A stretch of 8,089 nucleotides of DNA, taken from NCBI GenBank assembly GCA_035652075.1, contig DASREL010000181.1, positions 1-8,089 of the forward strand. Direction: 5' to 3'. How positions within the stretch are numbered: the stretch's first letter is position 1; every line of letters begins with the position of its first letter. This DNA comes from Gp6-AA45 sp035652075. Lineage in GTDB: Bacteria > Acidobacteriota > Vicinamibacteria > Vicinamibacterales > CAVVIG01. Below the pieces are notes generated by a model. That model searched no databases, was not told the DNA's origin, and worked only from the letters and a program-made list of their open reading frames with translations. Positions 1-6,317 of this stretch are shown here, in pieces. A program made the position numbers and the translations under genes.

Positions 1-801
1 CGCGTAGCCGATGCGGACGCCGGCCATGCCGTACGCCTTCGACATCGTCCGCGCCACGATCACGTTCGGCGTCGTCAGCGCGAGCGGAATCGCCGTCGAG
101 AACGCCGGATCGCTGACGTAGTCGCAGTACGCTTCGTCGAACAAGATCGCCGTCGTTGGCGATGTCTTGCGGACTTCGGCCACGAACTGCTTGATCTCGT
201 CGGCGGTGTTGATCGTTGCCGTCGGGTTGTTCGGGTTGCAGATGTAGATCATCCCCGCGCCCTTGGCGAGCGGGAGCAGCGCTTCAAGATTCGTCTTGAG
301 CGTCTTCTCGCTGACCGGCGCGGTTTTGACCGTGACCTTCATCACGTTCTGCGCGAAGCCGGCCGGATCGCCGTAGGTCGGCGACGGGATGACGAGGTGC
401 TTGGTCGGCGACAGGAACACGCGCGCCGAATTCTTCAGCAGCTCCTGCGATCCGACGCCGAGGACGACGTTCTCGCGCTTCGCGTTGTAGATCTTCGCGA
501 TGAGAATCTCGAGGTCGGCATCAAGCGGCGTGCTGTTGAACGGATAGCGGTTGGCCTCGGGGAATTTTCCGAGGATCGCATCGATCGCGTTCTTACCGGG
601 ACCGAGCGGGTTTTCGTTGCTGCTGATGCGGATGGCTTGCACTCCAGGGGGGAGATTCGGCCGCATACCAGCGCCACCGTCTCGGCGCTGCTGCAGTTCG
701 GCCATGAAATCTTCATGTCCGCGGGCCGCCAACCACTCGCGAGCGTGGTCAACGTTCCCCGATCTCAAACCCTGAAGGAAACCGCGGCGCGACACCGACA
801 T
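1..801 (-). CDS. HisC-like PLP-dependent aminotransferase, 3' part beyond the window
   Basis: This is a fold-type I, PLP-dependent aminotransferase of the histidinol-phosphate aminotransferase group. Such enzymes transfer an amino group between glutamate and an oxo-acid such as imidazole acetol phosphate. The 267 visible codons read without a stop to the left edge, so the C-terminal third is missing. Visible motifs are SNENPLGP (61-68), the PLP-contacting NPNNPTA (189-195), FDEAY (221-225) and TMSKAYGMAGVRIGY, where K255 is the expected Schiff-base lysine. The ATG at 801 is chosen because AAGGAGG lies 5 bases upstream. The N-terminus has a Tat-like SRRGFLQG motif (4-11), but charged sequence follows instead of a hydrophobic core, so export is doubtful. 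The family call is firm. Histidinol phosphate as the substrate is not, because exported or divergent HisC paralogues exist and no his gene is next to it. Confidence 0.85.
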   Translation of the reverse strand, partial: MSVSRRGFLQGLRSGNVDHAREWLAARGHEDFMAELQQRRDGGAGMRPNLPPGVQAIRISSNENPLGPGKNAIDAILGKFPEANRYPFNSTPLDADLEILIAKIYNAKRENVVLGVGSQELLKNSARVFLSPTKHLVIPSPTYGDPAGFAQNVMKVTVKTAPVSEKTLKTNLEALLPLAKGAGMIYICNPNNPTATINTADEIKQFVAEVRKTSPTTAILFDEAYCDYVSDPAFSTAIPLALTTPNVIVARTMSKAYGMAGVRIGYA

Positions 802-806
802 GAGCT

Positions 807-813
807 CCTCCTT
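807..813 (-). promoter_or_regulatory. Shine-Dalgarno site of the HisC-like gene
   Basis: The minus strand reads AAGGAGG, then 5 bases, then ATG at 801. This near-perfect anti-16S match fixes the start codon, and with it the Tat-like N-terminus, as translated sequence. Confidence 0.8.
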
Positions 814-848
814 CAGTTACCTAACCAGTACGAGAATAATAGTGTGTA

Positions 849-877
849 AGGTTACGCCCGTACCCATGGGGTGTCAA
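849..877 (-). promoter_or_regulatory. Sigma-70-type promoter of the HisC-like gene
   Basis: On the minus strand a perfect -35 box TTGACA (877-872) is followed by a 17-base spacer and TAACCT (854-849). TAACCT keeps the key T1, A2 and T6 of the -10 consensus. Transcription would start near 842, giving a leader of about 40 bases before the ATG. The spacing is ideal and the -10 is only moderate. The site lies in the region divergent from the barrel-protein gene. Confidence 0.6.
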
Positions 878-933
878 CGAGTTGTGGTACTCTGGTCGAG
901 CCTCCCCGCGCCCGTTACATCTCGGTACATTAC

Positions 934-1764
934 ATGTATATGACTACGCGCTCTACTGGTCTGTACCTCGCCGTTGCAGCGCTGCTGTACGCGGCGACAC
1001 CCGCTTACGCACAGTACAAGCCCAAGCCGCTCAACGATCCAGCGACCGGCGAGTCGTACCACATTGAGGCGTCGGCCGGCTTCTGGTTTCCGACCGCCGA
1101 CATGACGGTCACCAGCGAAGGTCTCGGCATTCCCGGATCGAGCATCAACGCCGAAAACGATCTGGGCTTTCCGACGTCGAAGCGGCTGCCGGAATTCCAG
1201 GTGACGCTGCGCCCCGCGCGCAGTCACAAGCTGCGCATGCAATACATTCCGATTCAGTTCGACGGTTCGAACACCGTCACGCGCAGCATCGTGTTCAATG
1301 GACAGAACTATCGCTTCGGCACGCTCGTCAACTCGACGCTCGACTGGAAGGCGTGGCGATTCAACTACGAGTACGACTTCATCACGACGAACCGCGGGTA
1401 CGGCGGCTTCATCCTCGAAGCGAAGTACACCGATGTGCGCGTCGATCTCAACGCGCCGCAGCTGGGCCTCGCCGAATTCGCGCACGCGCGGGCGCCGATT
1501 CCGGCGCTCGGCGGCATCTTCCGCGTCTACGTCGTGCCGAACATCTCGATCACCGGCGAAGTCACCGGCTTCAAGCTGCCCACGGTGCAGAACAAGTATG
1601 CGGGACATTACGTGGACGTCGATGTCTACGGGACGCTGAACCTGACGAACAACGTCGGCGTCCAGGGCGGCTACCGCGCGCTCGATATGGGCTATCTCGT
1701 GAACGCCGACACGGGCAGCTTCACGCTGCGCGGACCGTACGTGGCGGCTGTGGTGAGGTACTGA
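934..1764 (+). CDS. Secreted outer-membrane beta-barrel protein, function unknown
   Basis: The 276-residue product starts with a Sec signal peptide: a short basic stretch (TTRS), a hydrophobic core (GLYLAVAALLYAA) and a likely signal peptidase I site after PAYA. The mature part alternates hydrophobic and polar residues in many short strands rich in Tyr, Phe and Asn (for example FQVTLRP, LRMQYIPIQF, WRFNYEYDF, GGFILEAKY). It ends in YVAAVVRY, with the terminal aromatic residue typical of proteins assembled by BamA. A small porin-like barrel in the outer membrane is therefore likely, but no named family is recognised. The reading frame can be extended to a GTG at 871, but that would bury the signal peptide. 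ATG at 934 or at 940 is far more likely, and neither has a clear Shine-Dalgarno site. It diverges from the HisC-like gene and converges on the aminotransferase to its right. Confidence 0.75.
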   Translation: MYMTTRSTGLYLAVAALLYAATPAYAQYKPKPLNDPATGESYHIEASAGFWFPTADMTVTSEGLGIPGSSINAENDLGFPTSKRLPEFQVTLRPARSHKLRMQYIPIQFDGSNTVTRSIVFNGQNYRFGTLVNSTLDWKAWRFNYEYDFITTNRGYGGFILEAKYTDVRVDLNAPQLGLAEFAHARAPIPALGGIFRVYVVPNISITGEVTGFKLPTVQNKYAGHYVDVDVYGTLNLTNNVGVQGGYRALDMGYLVNADTGSFTLRGPYVAAVVRY

Positions 1765-1858
1765 ACACCGCGAAGATCGCGAAGACCACGAAGTTCACGA
1801 AGAACCTTTGGGTTTGATTTCGTGTTCTTCGTGGGCCTTCGTGATCTTCGTGGATGTT
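1765..1858. repeat. Hairpin of 9-base repeats between convergent genes
   Basis: Immediately after the barrel-protein stop codon come four 9-base units of the type RCGAAGNNN (1770-1805), then a short spacer (about 1806-1821), then reverse-complement units of the type GTGNNCTTC (1822-1858, one unit stretched to 10 bases). The two arms form a long imperfect hairpin. Because it fills almost all the space between the stop codons of two convergent genes (1764 and 1860), a bidirectional terminator role is plausible, although there is no clean T-tract. A relative of this element lies at about 3050-3154. Confidence 0.8.
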
Positions 1859-1859
1859 C

Positions 1860-3041
1860 CTAGTGCACCGAGATACGCGCTGCGACCAGTTTCTCCAGCC
1901 GGCGATCCGCTTCCTTCAGCGTCTCATCCCGCTTACAGAAACAGAACCGCAGCTTCGTGCGCCCGTGCGCGGCGTTCTTGTAGAAACTGCTGCCGGGCAC
2001 GGCGGCGACGCCGATGTCCTTCACCAAGTACCGTGCGAACTCGACATCGTCTGAAAATCCGAACGCGCTGATGTCGGTCATGATGTAATACGCGCCGAGC
2101 GGCTTGTAGCACGTGAAGTGATGCCGCTCGAGGATCTCGAGGCACACGTCGCGGCGGCGCTGGTAGTCTTTCGCGAGCTTCGTGTAGTAGTCGTCCGCGA
2201 TGGACAACGCGACCGCGCCCGCTTCCTGCAGCGGCGCGGCGGCGCCGACCGTCAGGAAGTCGTGGACTTTGCGAATCGCGCCGGTGATCGACGGCGGCGA
2301 GATGGTCCAGCCCACACGCCAGCCGGTGACGCTGTAGGTCTTCGACAACCCGTTGATCGTCACCGTGCGGTCGGCCATGCCTTCGAGCGTCGCGATCGGG
2401 ATGTGCTGCTGGCCATCGTAGATGATGTGTTCGTAGATCTCGTCGGAGATCGCGATCGCATCCCATTTGCGGCAGAGCGCGGCGATCGTCTCGAGCTCCG
2501 ACTTCGAGAACACCTTCCCCGTCGGGTTGTTCGGCGTGTTGATGATGATCGCTTTCGTCTTCTCGTTGAACGCCGCCGCGAGCTCGTCGGGATCGAACGA
2601 CCACGTCGGTTCGTGGAGCGTGACGTAGCGCGGCGTCGCGCCCGAGAGGATCGCGTCGGGCCCGTAGTTCTCGTAGAACGGTTCGAAGATCACCACCTCG
2701 TCGCCCGGATCGATGATCGCCATCATCGTCGACATCATCGCCTCGGTCGAACCGCAGCAGACGGTGACCTGTTCGTCGGCGACGACGTCGACACCGTAGC
2801 GGCGCGTGAACTCGCGCGCGATCGCTTCGCGCAGCAGCCGCGCGCCCCACGTGACGGCGTACTGATTGACGTCCGCGTTAATCGCGGCGCAGGCCGCGTC
2901 CTTGATGGCCTGCGGCGCGGGAAAATCCGGAAAGCCCTGCGACAGATTGACGCCGCCGTACATTTGATTGAGCCGCGTCATCTCGCGGATGACGGATTCG
3001 GTGAATTGGGTGGCTTTTTTTGATCCGGTGAGTTTGCTCAT
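1860..3041 (-). CDS. PLP-dependent aminotransferase, kynurenine/methionine aminotransferase type
   Basis: This complete 393-residue fold-type I aminotransferase is the usual length for class I/II enzymes. It carries NLSQGFPDF near the N-terminus (32-40), which is characteristic of the kynurenine/methionine/glutamine aminotransferase branch. Other motifs are NTPNNPTGKVF (168-178), SDEIYEHIIYDG with D200 and Y203 contacting PLP, and GLSKTYSVTGWRVGW with K234 as the Schiff-base lysine. R365 in LRFCF should bind the substrate carboxylate, so all core residues are present. It probably uses an aromatic amino acid, methionine or glutamine with a 2-oxo acid, in the cytoplasm; the exact substrate cannot be read from sequence. 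The frame stays open back to an ATG at 3089, but those 16 extra residues are translated hairpin repeat (MGFAIFVGFVGYRDRD). The start is therefore placed at 3041, where MSKLTGSK begins; its Shine-Dalgarno site is weak. Confidence 0.88.
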   Translation of the reverse strand: MSKLTGSKKATQFTESVIREMTRLNQMYGGVNLSQGFPDFPAPQAIKDAACAAINADVNQYAVTWGARLLREAIAREFTRRYGVDVVADEQVTVCCGSTEAMMSTMMAIIDPGDEVVIFEPFYENYGPDAILSGATPRYVTLHEPTWSFDPDELAAAFNEKTKAIIINTPNNPTGKVFSKSELETIAALCRKWDAIAISDEIYEHIIYDGQQHIPIATLEGMADRTVTINGLSKTYSVTGWRVGWTISPPSITGAIRKVHDFLTVGAAAPLQEAGAVALSIADDYYTKLAKDYQRRRDVCLEILERHHFTCYKPLGAYYIMTDISAFGFSDDVEFARYLVKDIGVAAVPGSSFYKNAAHGRTKLRFCFCKRDETLKEADRRLEKLVAARISVH

Positions 3042-3049
3042 GTCTCGAT

Positions 3050-3154
3050 CACGATAACCCACGAAGCCCACGAAGATCGCGAAGCCCACGATGAAAACAT
3101 CAGATCTTTCGTGAGCTTCGTGATCTTCGTGATCTTCGTGATCTTCGTGGTTTA
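3050..3154. repeat. Second 9-base-repeat hairpin, upstream of the aminotransferase
   Basis: One arm has 9-base units such as ACGAAGCCC, ACGAAGATC and GCGAAGCCC (3061-3096). The other has GTGAGCTTC followed by three identical GTGATCTTC units (3111-3146). The arms are complementary around a centre near 3097-3110, so transcripts of either strand can fold into a long hairpin with several possible registers. It lies between the transglycosylase stop (3156) and the aminotransferase start (3041). It takes up nearly the whole gap and ends about 10 bases before the ATG, leaving little room for an ordinary promoter. It is the same element type as 1765-1858. Confidence 0.82.
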
Positions 3155-3155
3155 G

Positions 3156-5393
3156 TTATGCCGCCTTTCGACTCCTCTTGGGCGTCGGCTTTTTCTTCGC
3201 CGGCGCCTTTTTCGTCGAGGCGGCCGGCGCCTCGTGTTTCGTCTCCGACGCCACGACCGCGTCGCTCGCCGTGACCGGCTCGTTCCCGTACAACTTCCGG
3301 TAATCTTCCGCCGTTCCGAGAATCCGCTTCACGTAATTCTGCGTTTCGGGGAACGGGATGTCGTCAATCCACTCGTCCTGCTCCATCCCCGGCTTCTCGG
3401 CAATCCAGCGGACGATGCGGTGTTCGCCGGCGTTGTAGCTGGCGAGGGCGTAGTGCGCGCCACCGAACTGGCGGACAAGATCCGCGAACATCGCGGTGCC
3501 CATGCGAATGTTCGTGTCGGCGGTCGTCAACATGCTGAGGCTGAACTTCCGCGGCAGCCGCAGCGACCGCGCGTACTGGCGCCCCGTCGACGGCAGCAGC
3601 TGCATCAGGCCGTAGGCGTTGGCCGGCGACTTGATGTCGGCGGTGAAATTCGACTCCTGCAGACACAGCGCCGCGATCATGTACGGATCGACGTGGTTCG
3701 CTTCCGAATATTTCTTGATCAGGGGCCAGTAGTTGATCGGAAAGAGGACCTTCAACAGATCCGTCGGCAGCTTCTCGCCGCCCGCAGCCATGTACTGCGG
3801 ATACGCGCGCTTGACGGCGTTGATGCCGGCGCGCAGATCGCCGCGCTGGTTGTAAATCCAGCCGAGGGTTGCCTGGATCGCCGGCGAATCGCCGAACGCT
3901 TTCTGCGCGAAGTGCAGTTCGTCGATCGCTTGATCGTAGAGTTGCAGCCCGAGCAGCGCGCGAATGATCGGCTCGTTGGGCGGCAGCCCGCTCGTTTCAT
4001 CGCCGGACTGCACGTCGACCACGAGCCGGCGGTCCGGCACGCGACCGTCGAGGCGTTTCGCCGCCAGACGTCCGTAGTACGTGTTCAGGTAATCGGTCGC
4101 GACGAGCGTATAGCGATCGTCGGCGAGCGACGTCTCGTTCAGGCGGCCGTGCGCGCGTCCCGACCAATAGAGCCACGCCGGCCGATAATCCGACCGCGGA
4201 AATCTCGCCGCTGCGCTCTCGAAGAACTTGATCGTGTCGGCATACTCGCCGTTCTTGTAGGCATACCAACCGACTTTCCAGGCGGCACGCTCGGCGTAGT
4301 GGCCGGTCGGATACTTGTCGCACATCTCGCGGAACGTCGCGTCGGCGGAGATGTCGTCGTTGCGAATGATGTAGAACGACGCCAGGTTGTTCAGCGCTTC
4401 TTCCGCCCAGCTCTGCGTGGGGAAGTCGTTGACGATCTGCCGCACCATCCGCAGGTACACCGCCTCGTCGCCGAGTTCGCGCGTCGCGACGGCGTAGAAG
4501 TACATCGCTTCGCCCTGCCGCGACGCTTTCTCGATGTACGGCCGGATGCCGTCGCGCGCGTTGCGATAGCGCTTCTGGAAGTAATCGATCTCGGCGAGCC
4601 TGATCTGGACCAGCTCGCGATCGTCACCGGTCGCGGGGCGCCGCAGCGCTTCGAACGCGGGTCGCGCTTCGCTGTAGCGGTGTGCGCCGAACAACCGCTC
4701 GGCGCGACCGAGTTCGAGCTTGTAGCGATTCGTCCCCGACTCGATCGGCGCGACCGGCAGTGTTTCGAGCTCGGTCGCGGCGAGCGGCGCGAGATCGCTG
4801 AACGGAAATTCGTAGACGACGCGCGCAAAGGCTTCGGTCGCTTTGTCGGTGCGGCCGAGCGTCCGCGCCGCGCGTCCCATCCGCATCAACACGTCTTCCG
4901 GCGACGTCGTTTTTTGCTTGGCGAGGCGGTCGTAGACGTCGAGCGCCGCCGCTTGGTCGTTCATCGCCTCGTCGGCTTCCGCTTCACGCAGCGCCGCCGC
5001 TTCGATCATGTAGCCGACGGGATGTTTCTCCTGCAGCGACTGGAACGTCTTCCGCGCGTCGGCCGCCCGTCCGAGGCGCAGCTGCGCGAGCCCTTCGTAA
5101 TAGATCGCGTAATCGCCGAGCGTCCCCTGCTGCACCGACGGCAGCGCGAGAAGCGGCAGCGCGCGCGTGAAATTGTTCTCGACTTCGAACTTCACCGCTT
5201 CGGCAAACTGCTGCGTCGCCGCGGCCCGCGCGAGCGTCGTCCGCTGCGGCGCCATCCACAATTTGCTGACGTCGGCCGGCAACTGCGGATGGCTCGTGGG
5301 CTGCAGCGTGACGGGCTCGCCGCTCTGCTGGGCGTGGGTGACCACGACCACCATCGCGATAGCCGCGAACGCGAACGTTCCGATCCGTGTCAT
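3156..5393 (-). CDS. Periplasmic soluble lytic transglycosylase with TPR-like superhelix
   Basis: The protein cleaves the MurNAc-GlcNAc bond of peptidoglycan to form 1,6-anhydromuramic acid, acting in the periplasm. It has 745 residues: a Sec signal peptide (hydrophobic 6-18, likely cleaved after THA at 19-21), a long helical region with many TPR-like pairs (about 60-530, for example ARKTFQSLQEKHP and AWKVGWYAYKNGEYADTIKF), and a C-terminal SLT domain (about 555-700). In the SLT domain E580 in LCLQESNF is the catalytic acid, followed by AYGLMQLLP (593-601), ALASYNAGE (649-657) and ETQNYVKRI (683-691), all hallmarks of the Slt70/goose-lysozyme-like fold. The tail (about 727-745) is rich in Lys, Ala and Pro and may bind anionic wall or membrane polymers. 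Its ATG overlaps the stop of the upstream gene (ATGA), indicating translational coupling. It resembles E. coli Slt in design, but that gene name is not certain for this lineage. Confidence 0.9.
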   Translation of the reverse strand: MTRIGTFAFAAIAMVVVVTHAQQSGEPVTLQPTSHPQLPADVSKLWMAPQRTTLARAAATQQFAEAVKFEVENNFTRALPLLALPSVQQGTLGDYAIYYEGLAQLRLGRAADARKTFQSLQEKHPVGYMIEAAALREAEADEAMNDQAAALDVYDRLAKQKTTSPEDVLMRMGRAARTLGRTDKATEAFARVVYEFPFSDLAPLAATELETLPVAPIESGTNRYKLELGRAERLFGAHRYSEARPAFEALRRPATGDDRELVQIRLAEIDYFQKRYRNARDGIRPYIEKASRQGEAMYFYAVATRELGDEAVYLRMVRQIVNDFPTQSWAEEALNNLASFYIIRNDDISADATFREMCDKYPTGHYAERAAWKVGWYAYKNGEYADTIKFFESAAARFPRSDYRPAWLYWSGRAHGRLNETSLADDRYTLVATDYLNTYYGRLAAKRLDGRVPDRRLVVDVQSGDETSGLPPNEPIIRALLGLQLYDQAIDELHFAQKAFGDSPAIQATLGWIYNQRGDLRAGINAVKRAYPQYMAAGGEKLPTDLLKVLFPINYWPLIKKYSEANHVDPYMIAALCLQESNFTADIKSPANAYGLMQLLPSTGRQYARSLRLPRKFSLSMLTTADTNIRMGTAMFADLVRQFGGAHYALASYNAGEHRIVRWIAEKPGMEQDEWIDDIPFPETQNYVKRILGTAEDYRKLYGNEPVTASDAVVASETKHEAPAASTKKAPAKKKPTPKRSRKAA

Positions 5394-6193
5394 AACAGGC
5401 TTACATCCCCATCGGCGAGCGTGCGGACCAGTTCATCGTGGAAGTAATCGGCGCGGTCGCGGACGTGCGCCGGCACGCGCTGATCGTACAGCACGCGCGC
5501 GCGCGCAATCTCGCCGCCGAGCCGCGACGTCAGATCGCGCTCGCGGCGGCCGGTCATCACATCGCCTTCGTGATACAGCTTGATTTCAGACACGAGCAGC
5601 CGCGCGTAGCGTCGCGCCGACGCCTCTTCCTCGTCCGTCGTCGTCGCATCCGGCGGCTGCGCGTCCGCTTTGGCGAGGGCCCGCGCCGTCTTGAAGGCCG
5701 TCGTCGCTTCGAGCGCGCGTGACGCGTGGCGCGCGAGGATTTCCATCGCCGGCGAGTCCTCGTCTGCGTACACGGCGCCGATCATCTCGCCCGCAATCAC
5801 AATCGATGCGTGCGCGGCGCCGGCGAGCGCGGCGGCGTCGACGTCGCCGTCGAAGCCGATGGTGCGCCAGGCGTGCCAGCGTCCGCCGCGCCGTAACAGC
5901 ACCGCCACGCGTGCGGCGTGTTGCGCCACGCCGTCGGTCAACGCGTCCAGCGTCGCACTGAGCGATCCCGCTGCGTCGATCGCCCGAACCGCCTCCACCA
6001 CCGGGGTCAGACTCGGGCCAGACTCGGGCCAGACCGGGGTCAGACTGGGGTCAGACTCGGGCCAGACTGGGGCCGGACTCGGAGGCACGGGCGGCTGGGC
6101 GTCAATCGCCTCGCGGACCTGTCGCGAGACCTCGGCCTGAATCAGCTCGGTCAAGGCATCAAACGCTCGCTTGAGGTCGTGATCAAACGTCAT
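5390..6193 (-). CDS. GAF-like protein with conserved C-terminal helical block, function unknown
   Basis: The 267-residue cytoplasmic protein (no signal peptide or membrane segment) shows four parts. There is an N-terminal helix (1-32, VSRQVREAI), then a Pro-rich repetitive linker (33-64) made of two near-identical 11-residue units, PVWPESDPSLT and PVWPESGPSLT. A GAF-like region follows (about 65-165, with VAVLLRRGGRWHAWRTIGF and MIGAVYADE). Last is a charged helical C-terminus (190-267) with ARRYARLLVSEIKLYHEG and ADYFHDELVRTLADGDVSLL. From memory, this last block recurs at the C-termini of acidobacterial and deltaproteobacterial regulatory or sensor proteins, but its role is unknown to me. 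Its TGA overlaps the transglycosylase ATG by four bases, so the two are probably co-translated. The linker is encoded by an 11-bp tandem repeat that can shift the frame if its copy number changes. The ATG at 6193 has only a weak ribosome site. Confidence 0.72.
   Translation of the reverse strand: MTFDHDLKRAFDALTELIQAEVSRQVREAIDAQPPVPPSPAPVWPESDPSLTPVWPESGPSLTPVVEAVRAIDAAGSLSATLDALTDGVAQHAARVAVLLRRGGRWHAWRTIGFDGDVDAAALAGAAHASIVIAGEMIGAVYADEDSPAMEILARHASRALEATTAFKTARALAKADAQPPDATTTDEEEASARRYARLLVSEIKLYHEGDVMTGRRERDLTSRLGGEIARARVLYDQRVPAHVRDRADYFHDELVRTLADGDVSLL
6004..6080. repeat. Seven tandem copies of an 11-bp unit inside the GAF-like gene
   Basis: Seven uninterrupted 11-base units of the form GGGYCAGACTS (plus strand) run from 6004 to 6080. 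Units 3 and 7 each have a single change (AGACCG and CCGGACTC respectively). Since 11 is not a multiple of 3, three units (33 bases) encode one turn of an 11-residue repeat, giving the Pro-rich linker of the overlapping gene. Gain or loss of one or two units would shift the reading frame; a change of three would not. Confidence 0.92.
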
Positions 6194-6234
6194 CTGTATC
6201 GATCTCGGACACGGTCGCTCTGGCGGGTGAAAGC

Positions 6235-6240
6235 ATTATA
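6235..6240 (-). promoter_or_regulatory. Candidate -10 box for the GAF-like/transglycosylase operon
   Basis: The minus strand has a perfect TATAAT at 6240-6235, about 41 bases upstream of the operon's first ATG (6193), a normal leader distance. No good -35 box is seen at 15-18 bases (about 6256-6264), so strength or sigma-factor class is uncertain. Confidence 0.5.
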
Positions 6241-6266
6241 CGGCAACTTCATGTTACGAAAGGGTT

Positions 6267-6272
6267 TATAAT
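6267..6272 (+). promoter_or_regulatory. Candidate -10 box of the tmRNA gene
   Basis: TATAAT on the plus strand at 6267-6272 lies 45 bases before the mature 5' end of tmRNA. A start near 6279 would give a precursor leader of about 40 bases, to be removed by RNase P at 6318. No consensus -35 is visible. It sits back to back with the minus-strand TATAAT at 6235-6240, so the two upstream promoter halves share about 26 bases. Confidence 0.5.
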
Positions 6273-6317
6273 GGTTGTTGCACTACGCGAGCACCTTCGC
6301 AGCCACTCCTTATATAT

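Noticed and set aside
397..849. Plus-strand 150-codon frame over the HisC-like gene
   Set aside because: It is antisense to a well-supported coding region, runs into the promoter region, and shows no protein motif.
871..933. A longer barrel protein starting at GTG 871
   Set aside because: It would place a 21-residue or longer polar extension ahead of a clear signal peptide and overlap the divergent promoter's -35 box.
2118..3023. Plus-strand open frame of 301 codons opposite the aminotransferase
   Set aside because: Its product is an Arg/Asp/Val-rich shadow with no motif, while the minus strand encodes a complete aminotransferase with all catalytic residues.
3042..3089. A longer aminotransferase starting at 3089
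   Set aside because: The extra 16 residues are just translation of the 9-base repeat hairpin; family members begin near MSKLTGS.
3050..3154. CRISPR array
   Set aside because: The repeated unit is only 9 bases, has no spacers of 25-40 bases, and forms inverted rather than direct-only arrays.
3234..5447. A very long plus-strand open frame (737 codons) opposite the transglycosylase gene
   Set aside because: It is rich in Arg, Ala and Val with low-complexity composition, has no recognisable domain, and is antisense to a gene with a signal peptide, TPR pattern and full SLT motifs. High G+C content explains the lack of stops.
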